Source: Ruminococcus sp. (GTDB lineage Bacteria; Bacillota; Clostridia; Oscillospirales; Ruminococcaceae). From it: a stretch of 39,041 nucleotides of DNA. The stretch's first letter is position 1; each line of letters opens with the position of its first letter. This document shows, one piece after another, positions 27,028-34,599 of this stretch. The notes under the pieces are model-generated. The model saw only the letters and a program-made list of their open reading frames with translations, was not told the origin of the DNA and did not search any database. The DNA is taken from the NCBI GenBank assembly GCA_014799805.1, contig JAAVHJ010000030.1:1-39041 (forward strand). The letters run 5' to 3'. The position numbers and the translations under genes were made by a program.

Positions 27028-27621
27028 ATGAAATTTCAAAATACAGTATTTACTGGTTCTTATGGGAAAGCAAGTCAGTTTCCTGTACCTGAACGTATGG
27101 AATTTGCCTTTGTTGGGCGTTCTAATGTCGGGAAATCGTCTTTGATTAATAAACTTGTCAATAAAAAATCTCTGGCACGTGTGAGTGCCGTGCCAGGGAA
27201 AACAGCGACTGTGAATTTTTATAGCGTTGATGAGAAAATTTATTTTGTAGATTTACCAGGCTATGGTTATGCGAAAACTTCTAAATCTGAACAACAGCGG
27301 CTAAGAAAATTAATTTTTGATTATTTGCAAGCTGACAGAGATTTACAATTAGTGATTCAGTTACTGGATATGCGTCATGCACCGTCTGTAGATGATTTAA
27401 ATATGATAAATCAATTAATAGATTCTGAAATTCCGTTTATTATCGTATTTACAAAAGCGGATAAATTAAATAAAACAGAACGCCAAAACAGAATGCTTGC
27501 TTTTGCAAATGAAATTCCTTGCTTTGAAGATATTTGTAACATTGCAGTTTCTGTAAAAAATTCTGAGGGTCTGGAAGATTTGCAGAATATTTTTTCTGAA
27601 ATCATAGAGGGGGATTCTTGA
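27028..27621 (+). CDS. engB: Ribosome biogenesis GTP-binding protein YsxC/EngB
   Basis: EngB is a GTPase required for 50S subunit assembly. The 197-residue protein has G1 GRSNVGKSSLINKL, a G2 Thr in PGKTATVNFY, G3 DLPGYGYAK and G4 TKAD. CGGAGGAA precedes the ATG. The lon-engB order is the standard Bacillus arrangement. Confidence 0.96.
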   Translation: MKFQNTVFTGSYGKASQFPVPERMEFAFVGRSNVGKSSLINKLVNKKSLARVSAVPGKTATVNFYSVDEKIYFVDLPGYGYAKTSKSEQQRLRKLIFDYLQADRDLQLVIQLLDMRHAPSVDDLNMINQLIDSEIPFIIVFTKADKLNKTERQNRMLAFANEIPCFEDICNIAVSVKNSEGLEDLQNIFSEIIEGDS

Positions 27622-27625
27622 TTTT

Positions 27626-28504
27626 ATGTTTGAATTACATCAGATTGGCGAAAGAACTTATTATATAGAAAGCCCTGCTAAAATCGGAATTTATTGTCCC
27701 AATGGCAAAGATGTTTATTTAATTGACAGTGGAAATGACAAAGACGCAGGTAGAAAAATTAAAAAAATATTAACAGAACATCATTGGAATTTACTTGGCA
27801 TATTAAATACACATTCTCATGCTGACCATATTGGCGGAAATTGCTATTTGCAAAACCAAACCAATTGCAAAATATTTTCTTCAGGCATTGAATTAGCATT
27901 TACGGAATATCCTATTTTAGAGCCGTCTTTTTTATATGGCGGTTATCCTTGCAAAGATTTAAAACATAAATTTTTATTAGCCTCTGCTAGCAAAGTGACT
28001 AGTTTTGATGATAAAAATTTCCCAAAAGAAATAGAAATTATTAATTTAAATGGGCATTTTTTTGATATGGTTGGTTTCCGTACACCAGATGATATTATTT
28101 TTCTTGCGGATTGTCTGTCCAGCAAAGAAACGCTTGCGAAATATAAAATAAATTTTATTTATGATGTTGCAGAATATTTAAATACGCTTGAAAAAATAAA
28201 AACGTTAAAAGCAAAATTATTTGTGCCGTCTCATGCACCTGTAACAGATGATATTACAGAACTTGCTAATGATAATATAAAACAAGTACATGAAATTGCA
28301 AATCATATTCTTGCAATTTGTCAAGAATTTATTAATTTTGAATGCATTTTGCAAATACTTTTTTCTGATTATGATTTAAAATTAACTTTTGAACAATATG
28401 CTTTAGTCGGTAGTACGGTACGTTCTTATCTTGCTTGGTTGAAAGATATGGGCAAATTAGAAGTTTGCTTTGCAAATAATTTGCTACTTTGGAAGAAAAA
28501 ATAA
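27626..28504 (+). CDS. Metallo-beta-lactamase-fold hydrolase
   Basis: The 292-residue protein has the zinc-binding signature THSHADH (His63, His65, Asp67, His68), with later metal-ligand candidates in NLNGHFFDMVG, FLADCLSS and PSHAPV. The final 60 residues resemble a winged-helix or helical extension found in some members of the fold. The substrate cannot be told from sequence. It starts five bases after engB, so it is likely cotranscribed. Confidence 0.82.
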   Translation: MFELHQIGERTYYIESPAKIGIYCPNGKDVYLIDSGNDKDAGRKIKKILTEHHWNLLGILNTHSHADHIGGNCYLQNQTNCKIFSSGIELAFTEYPILEPSFLYGGYPCKDLKHKFLLASASKVTSFDDKNFPKEIEIINLNGHFFDMVGFRTPDDIIFLADCLSSKETLAKYKINFIYDVAEYLNTLEKIKTLKAKLFVPSHAPVTDDITELANDNIKQVHEIANHILAICQEFINFECILQILFSDYDLKLTFEQYALVGSTVRSYLAWLKDMGKLEVCFANNLLLWKKK

Positions 28505-28540
28505 TTATTTTGCTTGTATAAATTTTGAAAATTTTTCAAA

Positions 28541-28592
28541 AAAAGACTTTACTTTTGCACGATAATGTGCTAAAATATAAGTAAAGTCTTTT
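28541..28592 (+). promoter_or_regulatory. Promoter of the YerC gene flanked by 14-base inverted arms
   Basis: TTTACT (28548-28553) and TAAAAT (28571-28576), 17 bases apart with an extended TGC, form a promoter. Perfect 14-base inverted arms lie at 28541-28554 and 28579-28592, overlapping the -35 box and the expected start of transcription. The 3' arm ends in T residues, so the same structure could also terminate the upstream gene. Confidence 0.65.
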
Positions 28593-28622
28593 ATTATTAT
28601 AATATGAAAGGAATTATTCGTT

Positions 28623-28961
28623 ATGAAAAGCAGAAAAGCAAATCAATCAGATTTAGATGAACTCTATGAAGCTATTTTATGCTTAAAAACAAAAGAAGAA
28701 TGTCAGGCTTTTTTTGAGGATTTATGCACTGTTTTAGAAATTCAAACTATTTCACAAAGATTACAAGTTGCTAAATTACTTCGTGGACATCATGTTTATA
28801 ATGATATTGTCACTGCAACAGGTGCAAGCACTGCTACTATCAGTCGTGTAAATCGTTCCAATGGTGACGGCTATGAAATTGTTTTCTCCAGATTGCAGAA
28901 ACAGAAAAAATTATCACCAGTAAAGGAAATAAATTCAGGTGCAGAATCAAATACAGAATGA
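28623..28961 (+). CDS. YerC/YecD-family TrpR-related transcriptional regulator
   Basis: The 112-residue protein matches the TrpR-like YerC family: an N-terminal helical part (DLDELYEAILCLKTKEECQAFF), then LEIQTISQRLQVAKLLRG and the helix-turn-helix YNDIVTATGASTATISRVNR. No tryptophan pathway gene is nearby, and the ligand of the family is not established. AAAGGAA precedes the ATG. The promoter region upstream contains a large palindrome that would suit autoregulation. Confidence 0.9.
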   Translation: MKSRKANQSDLDELYEAILCLKTKEECQAFFEDLCTVLEIQTISQRLQVAKLLRGHHVYNDIVTATGASTATISRVNRSNGDGYEIVFSRLQKQKKLSPVKEINSGAESNTE

Positions 28962-29022
28962 TTTTAAATTGCCATCTTTTGCAAAAAGAGAGAAATTTTT
29001 TAGAAAAGGAGAAGAAATTATC

Positions 29023-29283
29023 ATGTCGAATTCTAATAGGGAGTGGATTAAAAGAACAATAAAACGTATGCAAAAAGCAGAACCTTATTCAAAAAGTGAA
29101 TTTGAGGCTATATTGAATTCTATGCCAGATGAAATATTTCCTTATTTGATGGGTGAGGATAATCTACCAGAATGTACAGTAGAATATGATCATGATAGGT
29201 TTAGTGCCACAATGGCAAAGCATGTTTTAGATAGATATTCTGCGAAACACCCAGAAGAATCTATTGAAGATTATATGAGTTGA
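29023..29283 (+). CDS. Small uncharacterised protein
   Basis: I do not recognise this 86-residue protein (MSNSNREWIKRTIKRMQKAE at the start). It has a basic N-terminal helix and an acidic C-terminal half ending HPEESIEDYMS, with no membrane segment. ATG 29023 is chosen because AAGGAG lies 11 bases upstream; the longer open frame overlaps yerC and lacks a ribosome site. It may be cotranscribed with yerC. Confidence 0.65.
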   Translation: MSNSNREWIKRTIKRMQKAEPYSKSEFEAILNSMPDEIFPYLMGEDNLPECTVEYDHDRFSATMAKHVLDRYSAKHPEESIEDYMS

Positions 29284-29306
29284 CATGATATAGAGTATAA
29301 AAATAT

Positions 29307-30131
29307 ATGAAAAAATATTTGCCGTCTGTGATAATATTTGCAGTATTTGAAATTATTGCAGTTACTTTGTGGCTTACAAAAAATAATTTATTTTATTTAT
29401 TGAATTTTACTTATATTGGGAGCTGTATTTCTTTAGGATTATTTTTATTTCTAAAAGGCAAACGTTATGCTAGAAGATGTGTGCAATTTGCAGTTGGTTG
29501 TTATATGCTGATTTATCTTGGAATTATCTGTCAGGAAAATATGCAAATTGAGGGCTTTTGGTATTATTTATTTTTAGGTGTGTTTGAATCCGCAACGATT
29601 CATTATGCCATTGCTAAAATATTTGGCTGTGCTTTGTTTGGCAGAGGTTGGTGCGGTTATGCCTGTTGGACAGCTATGATTCTTGACACATTGCCATTTA
29701 AACAACCGAAAAAGCCTAGAAAGAAAAAATTGGGAGCAATTCGTTATGTACTATTTGCATTGAGTTTAATGCTTGTATCAGCGTTGTTTCTGTTCAAAAT
29801 TGCTAATTTAGAAAAAATTATGTTTTAGGCTTTTATCATTGGTAATTTGTTATATTATGCAGTTGGTATTTTATTAGCATTTATATTTAAAGATAATAGG
29901 GCTTTTTGTAAATATATTTGTCCGATTACTGTTTTTTTAAAGCCTATGAGTTATTATTCTGCTTTAAGAATCCATTGTGATGAAAGTAAATGTATTAATT
30001 GCGGAAAATGTTTAAAAGTATGCCCTATGAATGTGGAAGTCAACAAAGAAAGTCGTAAGCGTGAACATGCAACAGAATGTATTTTATGTTATGAATGTAC
30101 GAAAGAATGTCCTGTAAAAACATTGCATTAA
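29307..30131 (+). pseudogene. NapH-like membrane ferredoxin interrupted by an in-frame TAG
   Basis: A membrane protein of about 274 codons is split by a single TAG at 29826-29828. The N-terminal part has several hydrophobic helices and GRGWCGYACWTAM, and the C-terminal part, in the same frame, continues AFIIGNLLYYAVGILLAF, then CKYICPITVFLKP and two 4Fe-4S motifs (CINCGKCLKVCP, CILCYECTKECP). Such proteins move electrons from the membrane to cytoplasmic partners. The stop falls within a hydrophobic segment, and TGG (Trp) to TAG is the simplest explanation. No clear ribosome site precedes the ATG. A sequencing error or readthrough cannot be excluded. Confidence 0.72.
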
Positions 30132-30140
30132 TATCAATTT

Positions 30141-30196
30141 AAAAATTTCTTCTCTTTTTTAATTTTTTAGATTTGAAAAGAGAGGAAATTTTTTTT
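30141..30196 (+). terminator. Rho-independent terminator after the membrane ferredoxin
   Basis: The arm at 30143-30158 pairs with 30176-30191 (16 bases, one G-T), followed by a run of T up to 30196. Confidence 0.85.
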
Positions 30197-30197
30197 G

Positions 30198-30226
30198 TTG
30201 CAATTTTTTTCTATTTATGCTATAAT
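30198..30226 (+). promoter_or_regulatory. Strong sigma-A promoter for the Vat-like gene
   Basis: TTGCAA (30198-30203) and TATAAT (30221-30226) are 17 bases apart, with TGC forming an extended -10. It starts right after the upstream terminator, so the downstream run of genes is an independent unit. Confidence 0.8.
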
Positions 30227-30259
30227 AATAATAAATTAAAATCTGAAGGAGTGAGCATA

Positions 30260-30907
30260 TTGAAACATAATATAATGCCAGACCCTAATAAAATATTTCC
30301 CGTACCTAACACAAATACTGTTACTTATGTAAAGCCAACTATTAAAAATAAAAATATTATTGTGGGAGATTTTACATATTTTAGCGACACAGATTTTGAA
30401 AGTCATGTCACACATCATTATGATTTTTATGATGATAAACTAATTATAGGAAAATTTTGTCAGATTGCATCGGGTGTAAATTTTGTTATGAATGGTGCAA
30501 ATCATCAAATGAATGCTGTCTCTACATTTCCATTTTATATTTTTGAGGGTTGGGAACAAGAAGTTCCTCCACTTTCAGAACTGCCATTAAAAGGTGATAC
30601 TGTGATAGGGAATGATGTCTGGATTGGGCAAAATGCAACTATCCTGTCAGGCGTTCATATTGGTGATGGTGCAATTATTGGCATGAACAGTGTTGTTGGA
30701 AGTGATGTACCACCCTATACAATTGTTGCGGGAAATCCTGCAAAAGAAATCAGAAAGCGATTTGATGATGAATTAATTCGGCTAATGCTTGCGTTTCAAT
30801 GGTGGAATAAAAGCATTGAAGAAATTAATGATTTGATTCCGATTTTATCATGTAGTGACCTGCAAAAGACAAAGGCAAAGATTATAGAAATCATGAAAAA
30901 AAATTAG
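30260..30907 (+). CDS. Vat-like xenobiotic/streptogramin A acetyltransferase
   Basis: The 215-residue protein is a left-handed beta-helix acetyltransferase of the Vat/CatB (XAT) class. It starts at TTG 30260 (AAGGAG 8 bases upstream). PDPNKIFPVPNTNTV, VGDFTYFSD and MNGANHQMNAVSTFPF resemble Vat streptogramin A acetyltransferases, and the catalytic His82 has the same number as in VatD. Hexapeptide repeats (VIGNDVWIGQNATILSGVHI) and the FQWWN motif follow. Drug resistance is not proven; many chromosomal members have other or unknown substrates. It has its own strong promoter. Confidence 0.85.
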   Translation: MKHNIMPDPNKIFPVPNTNTVTYVKPTIKNKNIIVGDFTYFSDTDFESHVTHHYDFYDDKLIIGKFCQIASGVNFVMNGANHQMNAVSTFPFYIFEGWEQEVPPLSELPLKGDTVIGNDVWIGQNATILSGVHIGDGAIIGMNSVVGSDVPPYTIVAGNPAKEIRKRFDDELIRLMLAFQWWNKSIEEINDLIPILSCSDLQKTKAKIIEIMKKN

Positions 30908-30915
30908 GTGGTGTT

Positions 30916-31254
30916 ATGCAATATTTTATTACAGAAACACAGAGAAAACAAATTGACAGAACTGACTATGTGGAATTTCAAAAAGGACAGAAAAATAAGA
31001 AATATAAACCTGTTTTTTGGCAAGAGGATTCGTTGTTGCTTCCTGTAGATATTTTTGAGGAATTAGAATTATATAAAATAATTCCTGATTTTCAAAGTTT
31101 TGGGATAACTATGATTGATAAAGTGAAATGGAATATGATGCAACAAAATGCTAAAAAAGAATCAGGTAATATTCAAGAATTAATGGCGGAGCTTATGCCT
31201 TGGGTAGAAGATAATTTTGAAAAATTTGATTATTTTATAATTGATGATGTATAA
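30916..31254 (+). CDS. Uncharacterised 112-residue protein, tandem paralogue 1
   Basis: I cannot assign a function. The protein begins MQYFITETQRKQ, contains FQKGQKNKKYKPVFWQEDSL, and ends with PWVEDNFEKFDYFIIDDV. It is soluble and acidic at the end. The next gene encodes a close paralogue with the same length and layout. It starts 8 bases after the Vat-like gene, so it is likely read from the same promoter. Small duplicated orphan proteins like this are often immunity-type proteins, but nothing here proves it. Confidence 0.75.
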   Translation: MQYFITETQRKQIDRTDYVEFQKGQKNKKYKPVFWQEDSLLLPVDIFEELELYKIIPDFQSFGITMIDKVKWNMMQQNAKKESGNIQELMAELMPWVEDNFEKFDYFIIDDV

Positions 31255-31395
31255 TTTTTTAAATATATGGGTGATATTATGGAATATTTTATAACGGAAC
31301 AGCAAAGAAAACAACATGGAGGAAGTTGCTATTTTGAATTTCAAAAAGGACAGAAAAATAAGAAATATAAACCTGTTTTTTGGCAAGAGGATTCG
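30973..31395 (+). repeat. 60-base identical direct repeat in the tandem paralogues
   Basis: Positions 30973-31032 and 31336-31395 are identical base for base and encode the EFQKGQKNKKYKPVFWQEDS segment of both proteins. The offset is 363 bases. Outside this block the genes differ at many positions, including synonymous ones. Confidence 0.92.
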
Positions 31396-31617
31396 CTATT
31401 GCTTTACATGGATATTGCGGATAATTTAAAAATATATAAAATAATCCGTGATTTTCAGTATTATGGAATTACAATAATTGATAATGCTAAATGGCATATC
31501 ATACAACAAAGTGCAAAACAAGAATCAAATGCGATTCAAGAATTAATAACAGAGCTTGCACCTTGGGTGGAAGATAATTTTAAGAAATTTGATTATTTTG
31601 TTATTCTGGGAGTATAA
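31279..31617 (+). CDS. Uncharacterised 112-residue protein, tandem paralogue 2
   Basis: This is a paralogue of the preceding gene (MEYFITEQQRKQHGG, same central FQKGQKNKKYKPVFWQEDSL, and PWVEDNFKKFDYFVILGV at the end). ATG 31279 is chosen because GGGTG lies just upstream and this makes both copies exactly 112 residues. A 60-base stretch is identical in the two genes while the flanks differ, suggesting recent duplication or gene conversion. Confidence 0.75.
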   Translation: MEYFITEQQRKQHGGSCYFEFQKGQKNKKYKPVFWQEDSLLLYMDIADNLKIYKIIRDFQYYGITIIDNAKWHIIQQSAKQESNAIQELITELAPWVEDNFKKFDYFVILGV

Positions 31618-31620
31618 ATT

Positions 31621-32046
31621 ATGATACGAAGATTTGAAAAACAAGATTTAGATGCAGTTATGTCTATTTGGCTGTGTTCTAATATAGATGCACATGCATT
31701 TATTAATCCTGATTACTGGAAGAAAAATTTTAATCTAGTTAAAAAAATGATTCCACAAGCAGAAGTATATTTATTAGAAAATAATCATGAGATAAAAGGT
31801 TTTATTGGCATGATAGAAAATAAAATTGCAGGTATTTTCGTGAACAAATCAGACAGGTCAAAAGGAATTGGAACAGAATTGCTTAATTTTGCAAAGAAAT
31901 ATCATAAGAAATTATATTTGTCAGTTTATGAAAAAAATGAAAGAGCAATCTGTTTTTATAAAAAGGCTGGATTTAAGATTGAAACAACAGATATTGATGA
32001 AGATACTGCACAAAAAGAATATATAATGTTATGGGAACAAGAGTGA
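31621..32046 (+). CDS. GNAT-family N-acetyltransferase
   Basis: The 141-residue protein has the GNAT fold: MIRRFEKQDLDAVMSIWL at the start, a beta-strand region GFIGMIENKIAGIFV, the acetyl-CoA pyrophosphate-binding loop RSKGIGTELL, and the C-terminal ERAICFYKKAGFK motif. The substrate is unknown. GGGAG lies 8 bases before the ATG, within the end of the previous gene. Confidence 0.88.
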   Translation: MIRRFEKQDLDAVMSIWLCSNIDAHAFINPDYWKKNFNLVKKMIPQAEVYLLENNHEIKGFIGMIENKIAGIFVNKSDRSKGIGTELLNFAKKYHKKLYLSVYEKNERAICFYKKAGFKIETTDIDEDTAQKEYIMLWEQE

Positions 32047-32050
32047 AAAT

Positions 32051-32503
32051 ATGATTATTAGAAATTATCAATCATCAGATTGCAAAGCATTAGCTGATTT
32101 GTTTTATCATACTGTTCATGTGATTAATGCAAAAGATTACACACAAAAGCAATTAGAGGCATGGGCAAGTGATGACATAGATTTAGAAAAGTGGAATCAG
32201 TCATTTCAAGAACATAATAGTATCATTGCAATTGAACATGGGATTATTATAGGATTCGGAGATATTGATAAAACAGGCTATCTTGACCGATTATATGTGC
32301 ATAAAGATTATCAAAGAAAAGGTGTTGCTACAGCTATTTGTAATCAGTTAGAATCCATAAATTTTAAGAAAATTATTACACATGCTTCTATCACAGCAAA
32401 GCCTTTTTTTGAAAAAAGAGGTTTCATAGTGATAAAAAAACAGGAAGTGGAACGAAAAGGAATTTTTTTGACTAATTTTTTGATGGAGAAAATAAATCAA
32501 TAG
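32051..32503 (+). CDS. GNAT-family N-acetyltransferase
   Basis: The 150-residue protein begins MIIRNYQSSDCKALADLF, with GFGDIDKTGYLDRLYVHKDYQRKGVATAI as the strand plus acetyl-CoA binding loop (split here only for description), and ASITAKPFFEKRGF near the end. The layout resembles YafP-type acetyltransferases. The substrate is unknown. It follows another GNAT gene at five bases but is not a close copy of it. Confidence 0.87.
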   Translation: MIIRNYQSSDCKALADLFYHTVHVINAKDYTQKQLEAWASDDIDLEKWNQSFQEHNSIIAIEHGIIIGFGDIDKTGYLDRLYVHKDYQRKGVATAICNQLESINFKKIITHASITAKPFFEKRGFIVIKKQEVERKGIFLTNFLMEKINQ

Positions 32504-32518
32504 GAAAGGATATTGTTT

Positions 32519-32851
32519 ATGTATCACTATTATTATCTCAAAACTGATTGTCGTGATAATTGTTGGAACACAGCAGAAATACAGGAATATTTGCGTGCGT
32601 CTAAGATATTTATAGAACAACCAAACGGAATATTTGTCAGTCAAAATCCATTTCTTGATATTTCCTTGATGAAAGTCAAAGATTTGAATAGTTGGAGCTG
32701 TCTTGATTTTAATCAAAAAGAGACAAATTATATTTCAATTGTTACAAGTGATATTAGCGACAATGATAACTCTGTTAGAAATTTACTAAAAGACTTAGAA
32801 CAATTACTATGTTTCAGGATTTGTCCTGATAATATCGAAAGGAATGTGTGA
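32519..32851 (+). CDS. Uncharacterised small protein
   Basis: I do not recognise this 110-residue protein (MYHYYYLKTDCRDNCWNTAE at the start). It is soluble and rich in Asp, Asn and Cys, with no clear metal-binding spacing. ATG 32519 is chosen because AAAGGA lies 8 bases upstream. Its stop overlaps the start of the next gene by four bases, so the two are probably functionally linked. Confidence 0.65.
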   Translation: MYHYYYLKTDCRDNCWNTAEIQEYLRASKIFIEQPNGIFVSQNPFLDISLMKVKDLNSWSCLDFNQKETNYISIVTSDISDNDNSVRNLLKDLEQLLCFRICPDNIERNV

Positions 32852-33384
32852 TTTCTGTGAATTATAAATTTATTAGTGAAATTACAATAAAAAATCAGAT
32901 AGTTGACCAGAAAAATTTATTTTCTATTGGTTTTAGTCCTGAAATAAATGGTTATCTTATGGCTGTATTAGTTTGTTGGATTGCTCACTATGAAAGATAT
33001 TATAGCATTACAGAATATGATTATTATTTATATCAAACAGATAAAGAAATTTTTTATGATAAATATCAAAAAGAACTTAGTCAGATAAAAAATAATTGTT
33101 TTACTGAAAATTTCACTGGAGCATGTGCATTAAGAGATTATGATGGTGCTAGAAATTTTCATCATGCATATCCATCTGAAGAAAATCCGTTTCAAGGCTA
33201 TTTGTATTATCAAAATATTTTATATGCAAGAATTATCTGGAAATCTCAAGAAATTTATGTACCACCTGTTCAGGCAATTCAAATAGATGAAAATAATTTC
33301 AGATTTCCGTTAAGAGATTCTTGCTGTTTAATGAAAGATGAAGCTGGAAATCCGATTTGTTACAAGTTAAATATAAAATTCTGA
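32848..33384 (+). CDS. Uncharacterised protein
   Basis: The 178-residue protein has no motif I can name. It is rich in Tyr, Asn and Ile; a hydrophobic stretch, GYLMAVLVCWIAHY, near residue 40 is too short and mixed to be a sure membrane helix. The GTG start at 32848 overlaps the previous stop as GTGA and has AAAGGA just upstream; a GTG three codons later is possible. Confidence 0.62.
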   Translation: MISVNYKFISEITIKNQIVDQKNLFSIGFSPEINGYLMAVLVCWIAHYERYYSITEYDYYLYQTDKEIFYDKYQKELSQIKNNCFTENFTGACALRDYDGARNFHHAYPSEENPFQGYLYYQNILYARIIWKSQEIYVPPVQAIQIDENNFRFPLRDSCCLMKDEAGNPICYKLNIKF

Positions 33385-33406
33385 TTGAAATTTTTAGGGG
33401 GATAAC

Positions 33407-33913
33407 ATGAATCATTATAAATCATGGTCTGGATTGCAGAAACAGTTATTAAATTTTTTATGTGAGCCATTAAAAAATAGAGTGAGCTATTTTTTAACAA
33501 GATATCATACAGTTCATAATGCCTATGGTCGTGCAGTGATTCTGTTAGATAATAAAGAATTAGTTAGTTTTTCATGGGTTGCAATGCAAGAACAGGAACA
33601 AAATATAAGCAATTTTTTAAAATTTTATCCAGAAACTTATCCTGAAGCATTGAAAAATTTGCAAGTAAAATGGAAGGAAAATTGTATTTACTCTGAAAGT
33701 GATTTTTTATTAGCAGTAACAGATTTTTTGCAAATGCCAATCATAAAGGCATTGCATAGTGATAATGCTATTATTTGTATTCTTGCGATACTGGATAGGA
33801 GAGTTGGGACAAGAACTCTAAAAAAAATAAAACAAAAAAATAGTTATAAAAATTTGCCGGAATGGGTAAGGCAGTTTTATGAACTAAGATTTAGTGTAAG
33901 TAATGGTATTTAA
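33407..33913 (+). CDS. SF0329-like uncharacterised protein
   Basis: The 168-residue protein has a layout that I associate with the SF0329 family: an N-terminal WSGLQKQLLNFLCEPLKNRV, then TRYHTVHNAYGRAVILLDNKE, and a C-terminal IICILAILDRRVGTRTLKKI followed by PEWVRQFYELR. The function of this family is unknown. AGGGGG lies just before the ATG. The family call is by memory and should be treated as moderate. Confidence 0.7.
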   Translation: MNHYKSWSGLQKQLLNFLCEPLKNRVSYFLTRYHTVHNAYGRAVILLDNKELVSFSWVAMQEQEQNISNFLKFYPETYPEALKNLQVKWKENCIYSESDFLLAVTDFLQMPIIKALHSDNAIICILAILDRRVGTRTLKKIKQKNSYKNLPEWVRQFYELRFSVSNGI

Positions 33914-33933
33914 TTATACTTAGGAGAATAAAA

Positions 33934-34203
33934 ATGGCAAGTTATATTAAAATTAAAAGAGAAAATATTATTTTACATGGAATCACACATAATCCTTGGG
34001 GTGAACACAGGTTTATTGTTTATAGGAATAAAGACAAACAAATACGTATCAATACAGATTATTATAAAATAAAAGATGGAATTTATGAATGCTGTGTATA
34101 TTATGACAGAGGTCTTTGTCATACTATTGAAGAATTTAGACAATTGACAATAGAAGCAATAGAAAAACAGGCATATGGTTCTTGGATGGATGGAGCAAGA
34201 TGA
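33934..34203 (+). CDS. Uncharacterised small protein
   Basis: This 89-residue soluble protein (MASYIKIKRENIILHGITHN at the start) has no recognised motif. It is predicted to be mostly beta strand with a short C-terminal helix (TIEEFRQLTIEAIEKQ). AGGAGA precedes the ATG with normal spacing. It belongs to the run of small accessory genes. Confidence 0.65.
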   Translation: MASYIKIKRENIILHGITHNPWGEHRFIVYRNKDKQIRINTDYYKIKDGIYECCVYYDRGLCHTIEEFRQLTIEAIEKQAYGSWMDGAR

Positions 34204-34219
34204 GGGGTTGATTAGTGCT

Positions 34220-34599
34220 ATGAGAATGCTTGGATATTTGAAAAATCCGTACAAATGCAACAAAAAAGATACTGTCTACAAGATTATGATACATAAGACA
34301 CATAAAAAAAAGATGGAGTATTTGTATATTTATATACTTCGGTAGATGCAGTGCAATGTTCTTTTGACAACTGGTATCCAGACGAAGCATCTGCTTTTGA
34401 AGATTGGCAAGATGAAATAGATGAAAGAGGCTGGATTTTGTTAGATGACCCTATGCCATATTGTCAGCATGATGCGTTACTTCCTATCCGAGTAAAGGGC
34501 AGAAATGTAAATCAACCCCAATGGGGAAAGCTTGAAATTTATAGCAATGGTGAATGGAAAGATTATTTCCCAGAAAGGAGAAATAGAAATGAAACCTAA
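34220..34599 (+). pseudogene. Decayed small gene with in-frame stops
   Basis: One frame reads MQQKRYCLQDYDT, then TAA (34294-34296), DT, TAA (34303-34305), and then a long open stretch from KKDGVFVYLYTSVDAV through FDNWYPDEASAFEDWQDEID, ending at 34599. The protein-like composition continues across both stops, and ENAWIFEKSVQ lies in frame further upstream; ATG 34220 would join that frame after a one-base change. No start with a ribosome site serves the longest intact part (from GTG 34351). A broken gene is the best reading, but an intact short protein of 82 residues is possible. Confidence 0.55.

Noticed and set aside
29280-29308. TTGACA before the membrane ferredoxin gene as a promoter
   Set aside because: No acceptable -10 box lies 16-18 bases downstream; the nearest TATAAA is only 10 bases away.
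34220-34342. 40-codon frame from ATG 34220 as an independent small gene
   Set aside because: Lys-rich, low-complexity translation with a poorly placed ribosome site; the alternative frame has more protein-like composition that continues downstream.
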